From assembly GCA_051251725.1 (NCBI GenBank), contig JBPOFN010000011.1:52170-116169 (forward strand): a stretch of 64,000 nt of DNA. The letters run 5' to 3'. Positions 55,666-63,358 of the stretch are shown in pieces. Source of the DNA: JALZUE01 sp051251725. Its GTDB lineage: Bacteria > Pseudomonadota > Gammaproteobacteria > Enterobacterales > Alteromonadaceae. The notes under the pieces were generated by a model, which saw only the letters and a program-made list of their open reading frames with translations, ran no database searches and had not been told where the DNA came from. The first letter of the stretch is position 1. The number at the start of each line of letters is the position of its first letter. The position numbers and the translations under genes are program-made.

Positions 55666-56536
55666 TCGCTATTGCTCCTTTTGCTACGCCTTCATAAGCA
55701 ATAACTTTAAAGTTATCACTTGGGCTGGTGCTTTTAAGTTGACGCGCAATATAGTCTGCCAACAGCTCTACCGTCGAATCGCAATCAACAATTTCTAATA
55801 TCTTTTTTTCTACGGCAATATCAAAGCGCCCTTGCGGAGCAAAATAAGCAAAGGTTTCAAAGCTATTGCTTAATTGCTGTTTGGCATTGCCCGATAATTC
55901 AACGTCAGTAAAAGTGACATGATCACATTCAGAAGCAATATAAATATCTTCCCAGCGCTGACACCAAGATTTTTCTAACGCGATTGAACGCATATTGTTT
56001 TTGAACAACTGAATTTTAGAACGATGACCGTGCGCAATGCGCTGGCAGTTACCGTCGTGCTTTTTAAGCCCATGTGTGTAGTGATAATAAAAACCATCTA
56101 TGATTTCAGGTCTTAAGGTTAATGTTAGGCCATCAACATTTTGTGGTAATTGCGCTTTAATAATAGCGGTTAAATGGCGTGTAACATTGTCGATATCGAC
56201 CACATCACCATCAATTTTAGCAAAAGCACAACGCGGCGATTGCAAAAAGTATGTCGCGCGAGTACTGATAAAATCAACATACTCGTGATCTTCACGCGTA
56301 GAGTCAGTGACCGTTAAGTTTTTATTTAGCGCTGGCAATAATAATTTATGGTCAACGGCGTCATCAATAATTGCTTTGATTTGTTTTTTAACAATACCAA
56401 AGTCTAATACCATACTTTGCTCATTTAGTGTGCCGTCTAAGAGCACGTCAACAATCCAGCTTTCACCAACAATGCCGCGCTCTGGGCACAAATAAGAAAA
56501 GTCGATTACTGTTAAATCATTTACAAAAAGTTGCAT
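55658..56536 (-). CDS. Two-domain 6-pyruvoyl-tetrahydropterin synthase/QueD-family protein
   Basis: The 292-residue protein is about twice the length of QueD and looks like a fusion of two T-fold domains. The C-terminal half (from about residue 140) has the zinc and catalytic motif CQRIAHGH (C164, H169, H171). In the N-terminal half the equivalent HGHS reads VGES, so it lacks the zinc site, although a DH pair remains (VDHKLLLP). QueD makes 6-carboxytetrahydropterin for queuosine. Whether this protein does so or makes another pterin is open. It sits between pyrC and an M23 gene, away from other queuosine genes. Confidence 0.8.
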   Translation of the reverse strand: MQLFVNDLTVIDFSYLCPERGIVGESWIVDVLLDGTLNEQSMVLDFGIVKKQIKAIIDDAVDHKLLLPALNKNLTVTDSTREDHEYVDFISTRATYFLQSPRCAFAKIDGDVVDIDNVTRHLTAIIKAQLPQNVDGLTLTLRPEIIDGFYYHYTHGLKKHDGNCQRIAHGHRSKIQLFKNNMRSIALEKSWCQRWEDIYIASECDHVTFTDVELSGNAKQQLSNSFETFAYFAPQGRFDIAVEKKILEIVDCDSTVELLADYIARQLKSTSPSDNFKVIAYEGVAKGAIASV

Positions 56537-56553
56537 GAATTACCTTTATGTTC

Positions 56554-57591
56554 TTATTTAGAGTCTGATACTTGCCAAAGAATTTCTTCACCAGCGCGAA
56601 TAGGCACTACTTGATTGTCACCAAAAGCTAAAGTAGCAGGCACTGTCCAAGACGTTTTTGTTAAGGTGATTTTGTCTTGGTTAAGCGGTAAATTATAAAA
56701 AGTAGGACCATTAATACTGGCGAATGCTTCTAATTTATCAAGAGCATTTTCGTTATCAAATACTTCAGCATATAACTCAATGGCTGCATGGGCAGTATAA
56801 GAGCCGGCACAACCACAAGCAGATTCTTTAGCTTCAACCGCGTGAGGCGCTGAGTCGGTGCCTAAAAAGAATTTTTTATTACCACTGGTTGCCGCTTTAA
56901 TTAACGCTTGTTGATGGGTATTGCGTTTTAAAATAGGTAAACAGAAATAATGTGGTCTAACACCACCAACCAACATATGGTTACGGTTAAATAATAAATG
57001 ATGGGCAGTGATCGTTGCTGCGACATTATCTCCAGCAGCGGTGACAAAATCGACCGCATTTTTCGTGGTGATATGCTCTAAGACAAATTTCAGGCTAGTA
57101 AATTTAGCCGTTAACGGTTTTAAGATAGTGTCGATAAACACTTGCTCGCGATCAAAAATATCAACGTCTTCAGTGGTAACTTCACCGTGAATTAATAACG
57201 GCATACCCTGGTTTTCAAGCTCAGCTAATACCGGGTAAATATTTGCAACATCAGTAACGCCAGATGAAGAATTTGTTGTTGCTCCTGCTGGGTATAATTT
57301 AGCTGCGTAAACCAAGCCTGATTTTTTTGCGGCAATAATATCTGCAGGTGTGGTGGTATCTGTTAAGTAGATCACCATTAACGGGGTAAAGTTAACGTTA
57401 TGGTTATGCGCCATAATTCGCTGATAATATGCGGTTGCTGTATCGGCATTAGTTACGGGGGGGACCGTATTTGGCATTACGATTGCTCGGCCAAAATATT
57501 TACTACTATCGGCCACAGTATTTTTTAATGCGTCGCCATCACGTAAATGTACGTGCCAATCATCAGGGCGAATGATACTTAATGTTGTCAT
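56554..57591 (-). CDS. pyrC: Dihydroorotase
   Basis: Zinc amidohydrolase that closes carbamoyl-aspartate to dihydroorotate in pyrimidine synthesis. The 345-residue protein is the class II (E. coli PyrC) type. It has the metal motif HVHLRDGD near residue 14, the carbamylated-lysine segment AAKLYPAG near residue 98, LLIHGEV and VLEHIT with metal histidines, and GTDSAPH. The gene ends 17 bases before the QueD-like start on the same strand. Confidence 0.97.
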   Translation of the reverse strand: MTTLSIIRPDDWHVHLRDGDALKNTVADSSKYFGRAIVMPNTVPPVTNADTATAYYQRIMAHNHNVNFTPLMVIYLTDTTTPADIIAAKKSGLVYAAKLYPAGATTNSSSGVTDVANIYPVLAELENQGMPLLIHGEVTTEDVDIFDREQVFIDTILKPLTAKFTSLKFVLEHITTKNAVDFVTAAGDNVAATITAHHLLFNRNHMLVGGVRPHYFCLPILKRNTHQQALIKAATSGNKKFFLGTDSAPHAVEAKESACGCAGSYTAHAAIELYAEVFDNENALDKLEAFASINGPTFYNLPLNQDKITLTKTSWTVPATLAFGDNQVVPIRAGEEILWQVSDSK

Positions 57592-57716
57592 GTTAAACCT
57601 TTTCTATCTAAATATGATAAACAAAGCTCAGTATTTTGTACCAAGCTAACTTGTTGTTTATATATGCTTTAATTTATTTTTGGTTATGCGTTACCTATGA
57701 TATAAGGTGGTAACGG

Positions 57717-58787
57717 TTAAATTTCTCGCTCATCAGCGGCTTGGATATTTTGCTTATTGTTTTCTTCAATTAATGCCAATAATTGTGATTTTAAATTCGG
57801 CGGCACTTTGTAAATGGTTAAGCTGTCGTTAGCTTGATTATAAACTACATCTTCACCTAAGTGGCTGCGTTCAAAACTAACACTAATGCCACCACCATAA
57901 CCTGAATATTTAGTGATTTTATTGATCACTGTTTGGTCATGTGGAAAGCTTTCTTCAAGTGAATAATCTTGTTTTTGGCAAAACTGATAAAAGTCGCCTT
58001 CTTCTTTATCACTGGCGATAACATTACCTAGCTCTTTAATTGAAACATCTTGAGCGCTGGCTTTTTGTTCTTTACAGTAACTTAATAATTCTTTTCTAAC
58101 TTCTTGTTTTTCTTGCGCATCAAGCTGATTAACATTGACATAATCTTCAACCGCTTGAACAAGTGTTTGGCTCTGCTCTTTTATGTTGATGCCTTCTTTA
58201 CAAGATAAAAAATCGAGGAAGAAATCAGAGACTAAGCGGCCAGCTCGTCCTTTAATAAAAGAAATATACCGATTACCTTCGGCATGGCTTTGATATTCAA
58301 ATAAATCAATCCGCGCTGCGAGTTGTAATTTAGCGGTGTCTAAATGTTTTGCTGCCGAAATATTCAAATCACCATCAACAGAATAATGCTCTGTCACTGG
58401 AATTACGGCGACGATTATATATCGTCCGCCCATATATTCATAATGGCAAAAAACTAAATAGCCAGTTTCGGCCAAGTCATATTTAGCGATTTCTGAGGTT
58501 AATAAACCTGCAGCATCGATGGTGAAGTCAAAAAAGGTTTTGTCTTCATTTAAATAATCTTCCATGACTTCAACAAATTTTACTTGTTCAGCCTCGCCTT
58601 GTTCGGCATCAAAATAACCATAGGCTTTACTGGCTTTGCCATTATAAATACCGTGCAAATTATCAACAAAGCTTTCTATTTTGTTGGTGATCTCGATACT
58701 CTCAGGTCCTTGACGAAAGATTATTTCAGCATTTTCTTCTTTTTTCGAAATAAAATGTAATGCAATGTTAGAAATTATTAAACTCAT
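57717..58787 (-). CDS. yejK: Nucleoid-associated protein YejK (NdpA)
   Basis: The 356-residue protein matches the YejK/NdpA family: MSLIISNIALHFI at the start and YKVPPNLKSQLLALIEEN near the C terminus. E. coli YejK is a nucleoid component with reported links to topoisomerase IV. It is divergent from yejL, 76 bases away, exactly the enterobacterial yejK/yejL/yejM arrangement. Confidence 0.93.
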   Translation of the reverse strand: MSLIISNIALHFISKKEENAEIIFRQGPESIEITNKIESFVDNLHGIYNGKASKAYGYFDAEQGEAEQVKFVEVMEDYLNEDKTFFDFTIDAAGLLTSEIAKYDLAETGYLVFCHYEYMGGRYIIVAVIPVTEHYSVDGDLNISAAKHLDTAKLQLAARIDLFEYQSHAEGNRYISFIKGRAGRLVSDFFLDFLSCKEGINIKEQSQTLVQAVEDYVNVNQLDAQEKQEVRKELLSYCKEQKASAQDVSIKELGNVIASDKEEGDFYQFCQKQDYSLEESFPHDQTVINKITKYSGYGGGISVSFERSHLGEDVVYNQANDSLTIYKVPPNLKSQLLALIEENNKQNIQAADEREI

Positions 58788-58863
58788 AATGAAAGGTCAG
58801 TGTTATATTTTTGTTGCATTTGATAAACTATCGAACATTATCAAATTGATGTAAAAAGAAATT

Positions 58864-59073
58864 ATGCCTATTGTATCGAAGTATTCCAATGAACGTGTAG
58901 AAAAAATTATTGAACAGTTAATGAATGTGTTAATTAAAGAAGAAACAAGCCCAGATTTAGCGCTGATGTGCTTAGGTAATACTTTGACCAGTGTTCTTGC
59001 GCAAGTGCCTGAAAAACAACGCGCAGCGATTGTTGAAAACTTTACTAACGCGTTAAAAAACTCTTTAAAATAA
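58864..59073 (+). CDS. yejL: UPF0352 protein YejL
   Basis: The 69-residue helical protein (MPIVSKYSNERVEKIIEQL) belongs to the YejL/UPF0352 family, whose function is unknown. Length is normal. It precedes the yejM-like gene by 20 bases and is divergent from yejK. Confidence 0.93.
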   Translation: MPIVSKYSNERVEKIIEQLMNVLIKEETSPDLALMCLGNTLTSVLAQVPEKQRAAIVENFTNALKNSLK

Positions 59074-59093
59074 ATAACATAAGTGAATAATAA

Positions 59094-60752
59094 ATGGCAT
59101 CTCTTGTATCTAAATCTTACAGTAAAAAATTATTAAGATTAATCAGCTGGAGTCACTGGTTTACCTTTTTTAATATCTGTTTAGCAATTTTACTGTCGAG
59201 TATTTATTTATTTGCCGAGCCGGGTCCTGAAACCTTGATCGGGCAATTGTATTTAGTGGCAACCTGGTTTAGTCATATCGCCTTTTTGACATTTGTCAGT
59301 TTTGTCTTAATTGTATTCCCGATCACCTTATTATTCCCCTATACACGGTTTATTCGTGGCTTTGCGTCATTGGTTTTCACCGTAACACTCGTCATACTGG
59401 TGCTTGATGCCTTTACCTATCAGGCATTAGGCTATCACTTAAACTCCTCTTCATTTGAGCAAATATTAACCTTAATTAACAATGCCATCGCCAAAGACAG
59501 CTTTGGTTTTTATAGTACTACTATTGCCGTTGCCGCGATAATTCTCGTGTTTGAATTAATCGTTAGTAATTATGCTTGGAAACATATCAGTCAATTACAG
59601 CAAACCGTATTTGCTAAATACACGACGTTTATTTTAGTTTGCGCATTTATTTTTAGTCATGTCACTCATATTTGGGCGGATGCAAATTTACATTATGATA
59701 TTTTAAAACAAGATACCTTATTTCCAATATCGCACCCTTCAACGGCTAAAACCTTATTAACTAAATACGGTTTGTTCGATAAAGCCAGCTATATTGAAGA
59801 TACCACTAACCCACTAGTTTTCAATGATCCAATACCTAACTATCCATTGATAGAAAGCTGCGTAGTTAATAATGCGGTAACGCAGTCAACCATTATGGTG
59901 TTAAATAAAAATGGTATCGTTGATCAGCAAATTGAGCAATTTTCTCAAAGAGCCAATACCGAGCAAGTGAAGTTAGCCCATCATATTGATAATGCTAGCA
60001 GCACAGATGCTTGGTTTAATTTACTTTATGGCTTACCAACGCTTTACCAAAGTGGTGTACTAGCACAAAACAAAGCGCCAATGACTTTTCAACTGCTAAC
60101 ACAGCTGAATTTAAGCAAAAACTTAACGGTTATTAGTAAAACTAAAACGCATATACCTGAATGGGTTTCATCGTTATTTAGCGAAAAGACTAATGTGAAG
60201 TCAGTGCAAAAATTAATTTTTGGACAACACTTTTCTGACTTAACACCAGGCTTACATGTTTATTATTTTGATAATAATGACGATTATCAATTAGAGCTTT
60301 TTGTAGACGCTTTATTATTAGCGCAAAAAACGAAAGTGCAAAAAGATATTATTTGGCTGAGCGGCTTAGGTAATGCTGAAGATGTTTCGCAGCTGACAAT
60401 TAAACCGGCCTTATGGATTTGGCCTCATAGTACAAAAGGTAAAATTCGAGTACTGACGAGCCAAATGGATGTAGTGCCCACATTACTTAATAACTGGTTA
60501 AACTGCCCTGTTGCCGTGACTAGTTATTCTACCGGTGTCGATTTATTGCAACTTAACGAAAACCGGATAATCGCGAATTCAACCGATGATGGCTTAATGA
60601 TTTTCGAAAAAGATAAATCAGTATTGGTTGATGCTAATGGTAATTTTCAAGGATTCTCAAGACAACTTAATGCTCCGATCTTGGTTAAACCTGATTATCC
60701 ACTGATGATCAATGGTGTTAAAAACATTAAACGTTTTCAAGGCGTTGAATAA
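59094..60752 (+). CDS. yejM: YejM/PbgA-like membrane protein with a degenerate sulfatase-fold domain
   Basis: The 552-residue protein has a DUF3413 membrane domain of five helices (about residues 20-190) and a periplasmic domain with distant sulfatase/phosphoethanolamine-transferase fold. E. coli YejM (586 aa) senses lipopolysaccharide in the inner membrane and tunes LpxC degradation through LapB. Gene order after yejL supports the call. The periplasmic part is strongly diverged: the metal-binding Asp of the first strand (VVDG type) is VLNKN here and the HGH-type segment is missing. Non-enzymatic signalling is therefore likely. Confidence 0.85.
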   Translation: MASLVSKSYSKKLLRLISWSHWFTFFNICLAILLSSIYLFAEPGPETLIGQLYLVATWFSHIAFLTFVSFVLIVFPITLLFPYTRFIRGFASLVFTVTLVILVLDAFTYQALGYHLNSSSFEQILTLINNAIAKDSFGFYSTTIAVAAIILVFELIVSNYAWKHISQLQQTVFAKYTTFILVCAFIFSHVTHIWADANLHYDILKQDTLFPISHPSTAKTLLTKYGLFDKASYIEDTTNPLVFNDPIPNYPLIESCVVNNAVTQSTIMVLNKNGIVDQQIEQFSQRANTEQVKLAHHIDNASSTDAWFNLLYGLPTLYQSGVLAQNKAPMTFQLLTQLNLSKNLTVISKTKTHIPEWVSSLFSEKTNVKSVQKLIFGQHFSDLTPGLHVYYFDNNDDYQLELFVDALLLAQKTKVQKDIIWLSGLGNAEDVSQLTIKPALWIWPHSTKGKIRVLTSQMDVVPTLLNNWLNCPVAVTSYSTGVDLLQLNENRIIANSTDDGLMIFEKDKSVLVDANGNFQGFSRQLNAPILVKPDYPLMINGVKNIKRFQGVE

Positions 60753-60849
60753 TATTCATTGAACTTGGCTAATTAGCGAGCAGTTAAGCGATTAAGTGAT
60801 AAATGTCGTTGCATTTATACTTTAATCCATTAATATGCTTGGTCTATGT

Positions 60850-60926
60850 CGGGATATAGCGCAGCTTGGTAGCGCGTTCGCCTGGGGGGCGAGAGGTCAT
60901 AGGTTCGAATCCTATTATCCCGACCA
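60850..60926 (+). tRNA. tRNA-Pro (anticodon GGG)
   Basis: A 77-base cloverleaf with acceptor stem CGGGATA/TATCCCG, discriminator A and encoded CCA. The anticodon stem TTCGC/GCGAG encloses the loop CTGGGGG, giving anticodon GGG, and the T arm contains GGTTCGAATCC. It reads proline codons CCC and CCU. The gene stands between yejM and the end of the cassette array, so the array may have entered or grown next to it. Confidence 0.97.
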
Positions 60927-60942
60927 TATCTCCTTGTTCTGA

Positions 60943-61066
60943 TCAAGCTGCATAAAACACATTTATTGTGGACTGTTCAAACTCAATTGGAGAGCAGTCG
61001 CCATTTGATGTATGCAGCCTGATCAGATTGTAATATCTGATATAAGCCACAACATCTTCTTTCATA
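60943..61066 (-). pseudogene. C-terminal remnant of an IS3-family transposase (OrfB)
   Basis: The minus strand from 61065 to 60943 encodes 40 residues plus a stop: MKEDVVAYIRYYNLIRLHTS, then NGDCSPIEFE. This is the typical end of IS3-type DDE transposases (YI..YN..R.H...G..SP..FE). Nothing upstream of it in the transposase remains: the coding sequence is replaced by an attC site whose recombination point is only eight bases from the first Met codon shown. It marks the end of the cassette array. Confidence 0.8.
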
Positions 61067-61069
61067 CGA

Positions 61070-61162
61070 CTAACGCCTCAATCGGAGGCAAAAAATAGTT
61101 GGTTAAAATTGGCGACGCAGGAGCAAAACCAACTGGTTTTGTCCTTTGAATTGACTTGTTAG
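61070..61162 (-). repeat. attC site 1 (last of the array)
   Basis: Outer boxes CTAAC (61070-61074) and GTTAG (61158-61162) pair. An inner 8-bp inverted repeat AGTTGGTT (61097-61104) with AACCAACT (61127-61134) forms the second stem. On the minus strand it reads CTAACAAG through GGCGTTAG. It belongs to the RelE-type cassette, whose stop codon lies within CTAAC. Confidence 0.85.
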
Positions 61163-61422
61163 TTGCTTTTATACACCTGTGATCTATGAGAAACTTTTAC
61201 TACATTAACGACAAGTACATCATCTTTTATTTCATACACTATTCGATATAAGCCTTGGCGAACTCGATAATTTTCCTGCCCTGAAAGTTTAATACAACCT
61301 TCACCTCGAGGGTTTACAGCTAATGTATCTATTTTACTTAAGATCTTTTTTATATCGTTTTTAGGTATAACTCGTAAATCTTTAGCCACTGACTTTTTAA
61401 ACGTTATTCTATATTTTTCCAT
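61159..61422 (-). CDS. RelE/ParE-superfamily toxin (cassette A)
   Basis: The 87-residue protein has the RelE fold signature (YRITFKKSVAKDL at the start, ENYRVRQGLYRIVYEI in the middle, VSHRSQVY at the end). RelE-type toxins usually cut mRNA at the ribosome; ParE-type ones target gyrase, and sequence reading alone does not separate them. It overlaps its antitoxin by 14 bases. The stop codon is part of attC site 1. Confidence 0.9.
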   Translation of the reverse strand: MEKYRITFKKSVAKDLRVIPKNDIKKILSKIDTLAVNPRGEGCIKLSGQENYRVRQGLYRIVYEIKDDVLVVNVVKVSHRSQVYKSN

Positions 61423-61642
61423 GTGACTTCAAATCATTTAACAAATCTTCGTATGAAATATCAGGCTCATTTGCTCTTGCTGATACAGCGGCTAAATCCT
61501 CCTGATCTTCACGCATTAATAAACGAACAGCTTCATCTATTAACTCAGAAACTGATAAATGAGCTGAAGCAGCACGCATTTTTAGTGCTTGATGTATATC
61601 CGGCTCAAAGTAAACGGTAGAACGTTTTGATAGGTTACTCAT
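61409..61642 (-). CDS. Ribbon-helix-helix antitoxin (cassette A)
   Basis: The 77-residue protein begins with a ribbon-helix-helix segment (KRSTVYFEPDIHQALKMRAA) and ends in an acidic tail that should wrap the toxin. It is encoded first, as usual, so that it can repress the pair and be made ahead of the toxin. A GAGAC stretch precedes the ATG. Confidence 0.9.
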   Translation of the reverse strand: MSNLSKRSTVYFEPDIHQALKMRAASAHLSVSELIDEAVRLLMREDQEDLAAVSARANEPDISYEDLLNDLKSHGKI

Positions 61643-61717
61643 GATAATGTCTCCATTAATTCGATAAGAACATCATAACACCATGGCGTCATGATGTCAC
61701 GACACTGCGATAAGCAA

Positions 61718-61813
61718 CTAACGCCCCGCTAAGGGGAAATTTATAGTTTGCTAAAATGTTGAGCGGAGCGAAAACAGCAAACTGTTTTTTGTCATTGTTT
61801 AACAGCTTATTAG
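61718..61813 (-). repeat. attC site 2
   Basis: Outer boxes CTAAC (61718-61722) and ATTAG (61809-61813, one base off GTTAG). The inner stem is AGTTTGCT with AGCAAACT. It has the same framework as the other sites (CCCCGCTAAGGGG-type outer extra hairpin, then GAGCGGAGCG in the loop). It ends cassette B, whose stop codon lies in it. Confidence 0.85.
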
Positions 61814-62142
61814 GTAACCTTTGCCTCGCAAGCCCTACAACTAGGTCTTTTAAAGGAAATAAAGTATGGAAATGTTGCTTTAATAATATGAGAGCCACAA
61901 CATTTACACTTTATAAATTTAGAAATAACAGCAGCTAAGATCCCGAACCAAAACATTGAGATAGTTGCTAACAATGCAAAGGCATAAGAGTTATCACGAA
62001 TAAACTCACTACCCATTAAAGAGCCAAAAATATCAAAAAACCAACTAGCGAAAAAGGTATATACCGAAAGGACTGCTACATTCCAAATGAACGCGACAAA
62101 GAAATAGCTAAAATTAGAAATTATGCTCAAAATGCTTAACAC
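61810..62142 (-). CDS. Membrane protein with a C-terminal zinc-ribbon-like motif (cassette B)
   Basis: The 110-residue protein has two hydrophobic segments (about residues 10-40 and 52-76) followed by four cysteine-type residues spaced as CKCCG and CRAC, like a small zinc ribbon. I do not recognise a family. The coding region fills the cassette almost completely. Function unknown. Confidence 0.7.
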   Translation of the reverse strand: MLSILSIISNFSYFFVAFIWNVAVLSVYTFFASWFFDIFGSLMGSEFIRDNSYAFALLATISMFWFGILAAVISKFIKCKCCGSHIIKATFPYFISFKRPSCRACEAKVT

Positions 62143-62155
62143 CCTCCATGGTTAC

Positions 62156-62251
62156 CTAACGCCCCATTAAGGGGAAATTTATAGTTTGCTAAAATGTTGA
62201 GCGGAGCGAAAACAGCAAACTGTAAATTGTCCTTGTTTAATTTCTTGTTAG
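62156..62251 (-). repeat. attC site 3
   Basis: Outer boxes CTAAC (62156-62160) and GTTAG (62247-62251), inner stem AGTTTGCT with AGCAAACT. Nearly identical to attC site 2 over its left two thirds. It ends cassette C. Confidence 0.88.
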
Positions 62252-62256
62252 GCATT

Positions 62257-62574
62257 TTACCAGCCATGCTTTTCAGGATCAGTTTGATCACGAAATTCAT
62301 CTGATAATTTAGATAATAGTGCTTCGTCGGCGAGTCCCTCACTACGAATAGCAATAAGCTGTATCCAAGCTTTAGATCTACTATGACCATCAAAAAGTAG
62401 AGCCATCTTTTTGTTACTATTTTGAAGTAATTTATATAAGAAAAGGTATCTTTCATGGACATGCTTTTTATTGTCAGAAACCACTTTTTGTGTTTCTTCC
62501 AGAGCTAAAGTGCAATACTGTTCAATCGCTTTATCTTTTATCGCTGTAAATACTTTCCAATCTGATTCTTTCAT
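62257..62574 (-). CDS. Hypothetical helical protein (cassette C)
   Basis: The 105-residue soluble protein is predicted mostly helical: FTAIKDKAIEQYCTLALEE, then HVHERYLFLYKLLQ, then DGHSRSKAWIQLIAIRSEGL. It resembles a group of uncharacterised proteins common in gammaproteobacterial genomes and cassettes, but I cannot name a family. Its stop lies six bases from the attC site. An overlapping frame at 62136-62462 is a shadow. Confidence 0.75.
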   Translation of the reverse strand: MKESDWKVFTAIKDKAIEQYCTLALEETQKVVSDNKKHVHERYLFLYKLLQNSNKKMALLFDGHSRSKAWIQLIAIRSEGLADEALLSKLSDEFRDQTDPEKHGW

Positions 62575-62613
62575 GGTGGATGCCTCCCCCTGCTGCCAAA
62601 CTACGATGAATGC

Positions 62614-62710
62614 CTAACTCCTCATTCAGAGGCAATAAAATAGCTGGTTAAAATTAGCGAGGCACGAGCAAAAACCAGCTGTTTTTTGTCCTGCTGAAAT
62701 GACTTGTTAT
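62614..62710 (-). repeat. attC site 4
   Basis: Outer boxes CTAAC (62614-62618) and GTTAT (62706-62710), inner stem AGCTGGTT with AACCAGCT. The GTTAT variant matches the unusual start of its own cassette (see site 5), showing paired change on both ends. It ends cassette D. Confidence 0.85.
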
Positions 62711-63000
62711 AACTCAATATCATCCATACTGAGCAATTGACGGCAATTACGTAAAGTTAGTATTTTAATCTCATTCCCAACTTTATAAATAATCCGGTAA
62801 TTGCCAAATATAACTTCTCGATAGCTTGTGCCTAACAACTCAGGAACCTGCCGACCTGATTCGGGTTGAGAGCCTAATAATTCTGCTCTGTCGAAAATAT
62901 CATTAATCCATTTTTCTGCCGCGCTTGGTTTATCAAGAGCGATAAACTTAGCTATTGCTTCTAATTTTTCAATTGCTAATGGAGACCAAACTACCTTCAA
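62707..63000 (-). CDS. RelE/ParE-superfamily toxin (cassette D)
   Basis: The 97-residue protein fits the ParE-like branch: MKVVWSPLAIEKLEAIAKFI at the start, then GRQVPELLGTSYREVIFGNYRIIY. The ParE type is usually linked to gyrase inhibition, which is inference here. It overlaps the antitoxin by four bases and its stop lies in attC site 4. Confidence 0.9.
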   Translation of the reverse strand: MKVVWSPLAIEKLEAIAKFIALDKPSAAEKWINDIFDRAELLGSQPESGRQVPELLGTSYREVIFGNYRIIYKVGNEIKILTLRNCRQLLSMDDIEL

Positions 63001-63278
63001 GGTTTAATACTCTTTAAAACTTGCGCTCGTGCATCAGAGTTAGAAATACCTAATCCTGCAGAAAATTGAGCTTCTGCTTTTTGTACTTCTTCAAGTAACT
63101 CTATTTTCTCTTGCATAGATTCATATTCAGCAACATCTAATACAACAGCAACTCCTTTGCCTCTTTGAGTGATTACTATAGGTCTTCTAGTTTCATTAAC
63201 TTGACGTATAAATGATGCAGCTCCAGCTCTAAAGTCTGAAAGCGGTTGAATATCTTGATCAAAATGAAGACGACTCAT
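62997..63278 (-). CDS. Phd/YefM-family antitoxin (cassette D)
   Basis: The 93-residue protein has the Phd/YefM fold (QPLSDFRAGAASFIRQVNE, then PIVITQRGKGVAVVLDVAEYE) and a C-terminal toxin-binding tail. The antitoxin type differs from that of cassette A, so the two toxin-antitoxin cassettes are of independent origin. It precedes the toxin, as usual. Confidence 0.93.
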   Translation of the reverse strand: MSRLHFDQDIQPLSDFRAGAASFIRQVNETRRPIVITQRGKGVAVVLDVAEYESMQEKIELLEEVQKAEAQFSAGLGISNSDARAQVLKSIKP

Positions 63279-63358
63279 AACGATACCTTTAATTGTACTT
63301 TATTTGGTACAGAGTATAGTTAAAACTCTCAAGGAGTACAAGGCTTTGAATTTGAGTT

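Noticed and set aside
62136..62462. Minus-strand reading frame of 108 codons
   Set aside because: It runs through attC site 3 and overlaps the better-supported cassette C gene in another frame. Its C-terminal part is simply the translated attC, which also appears in another frame at attC site 2.
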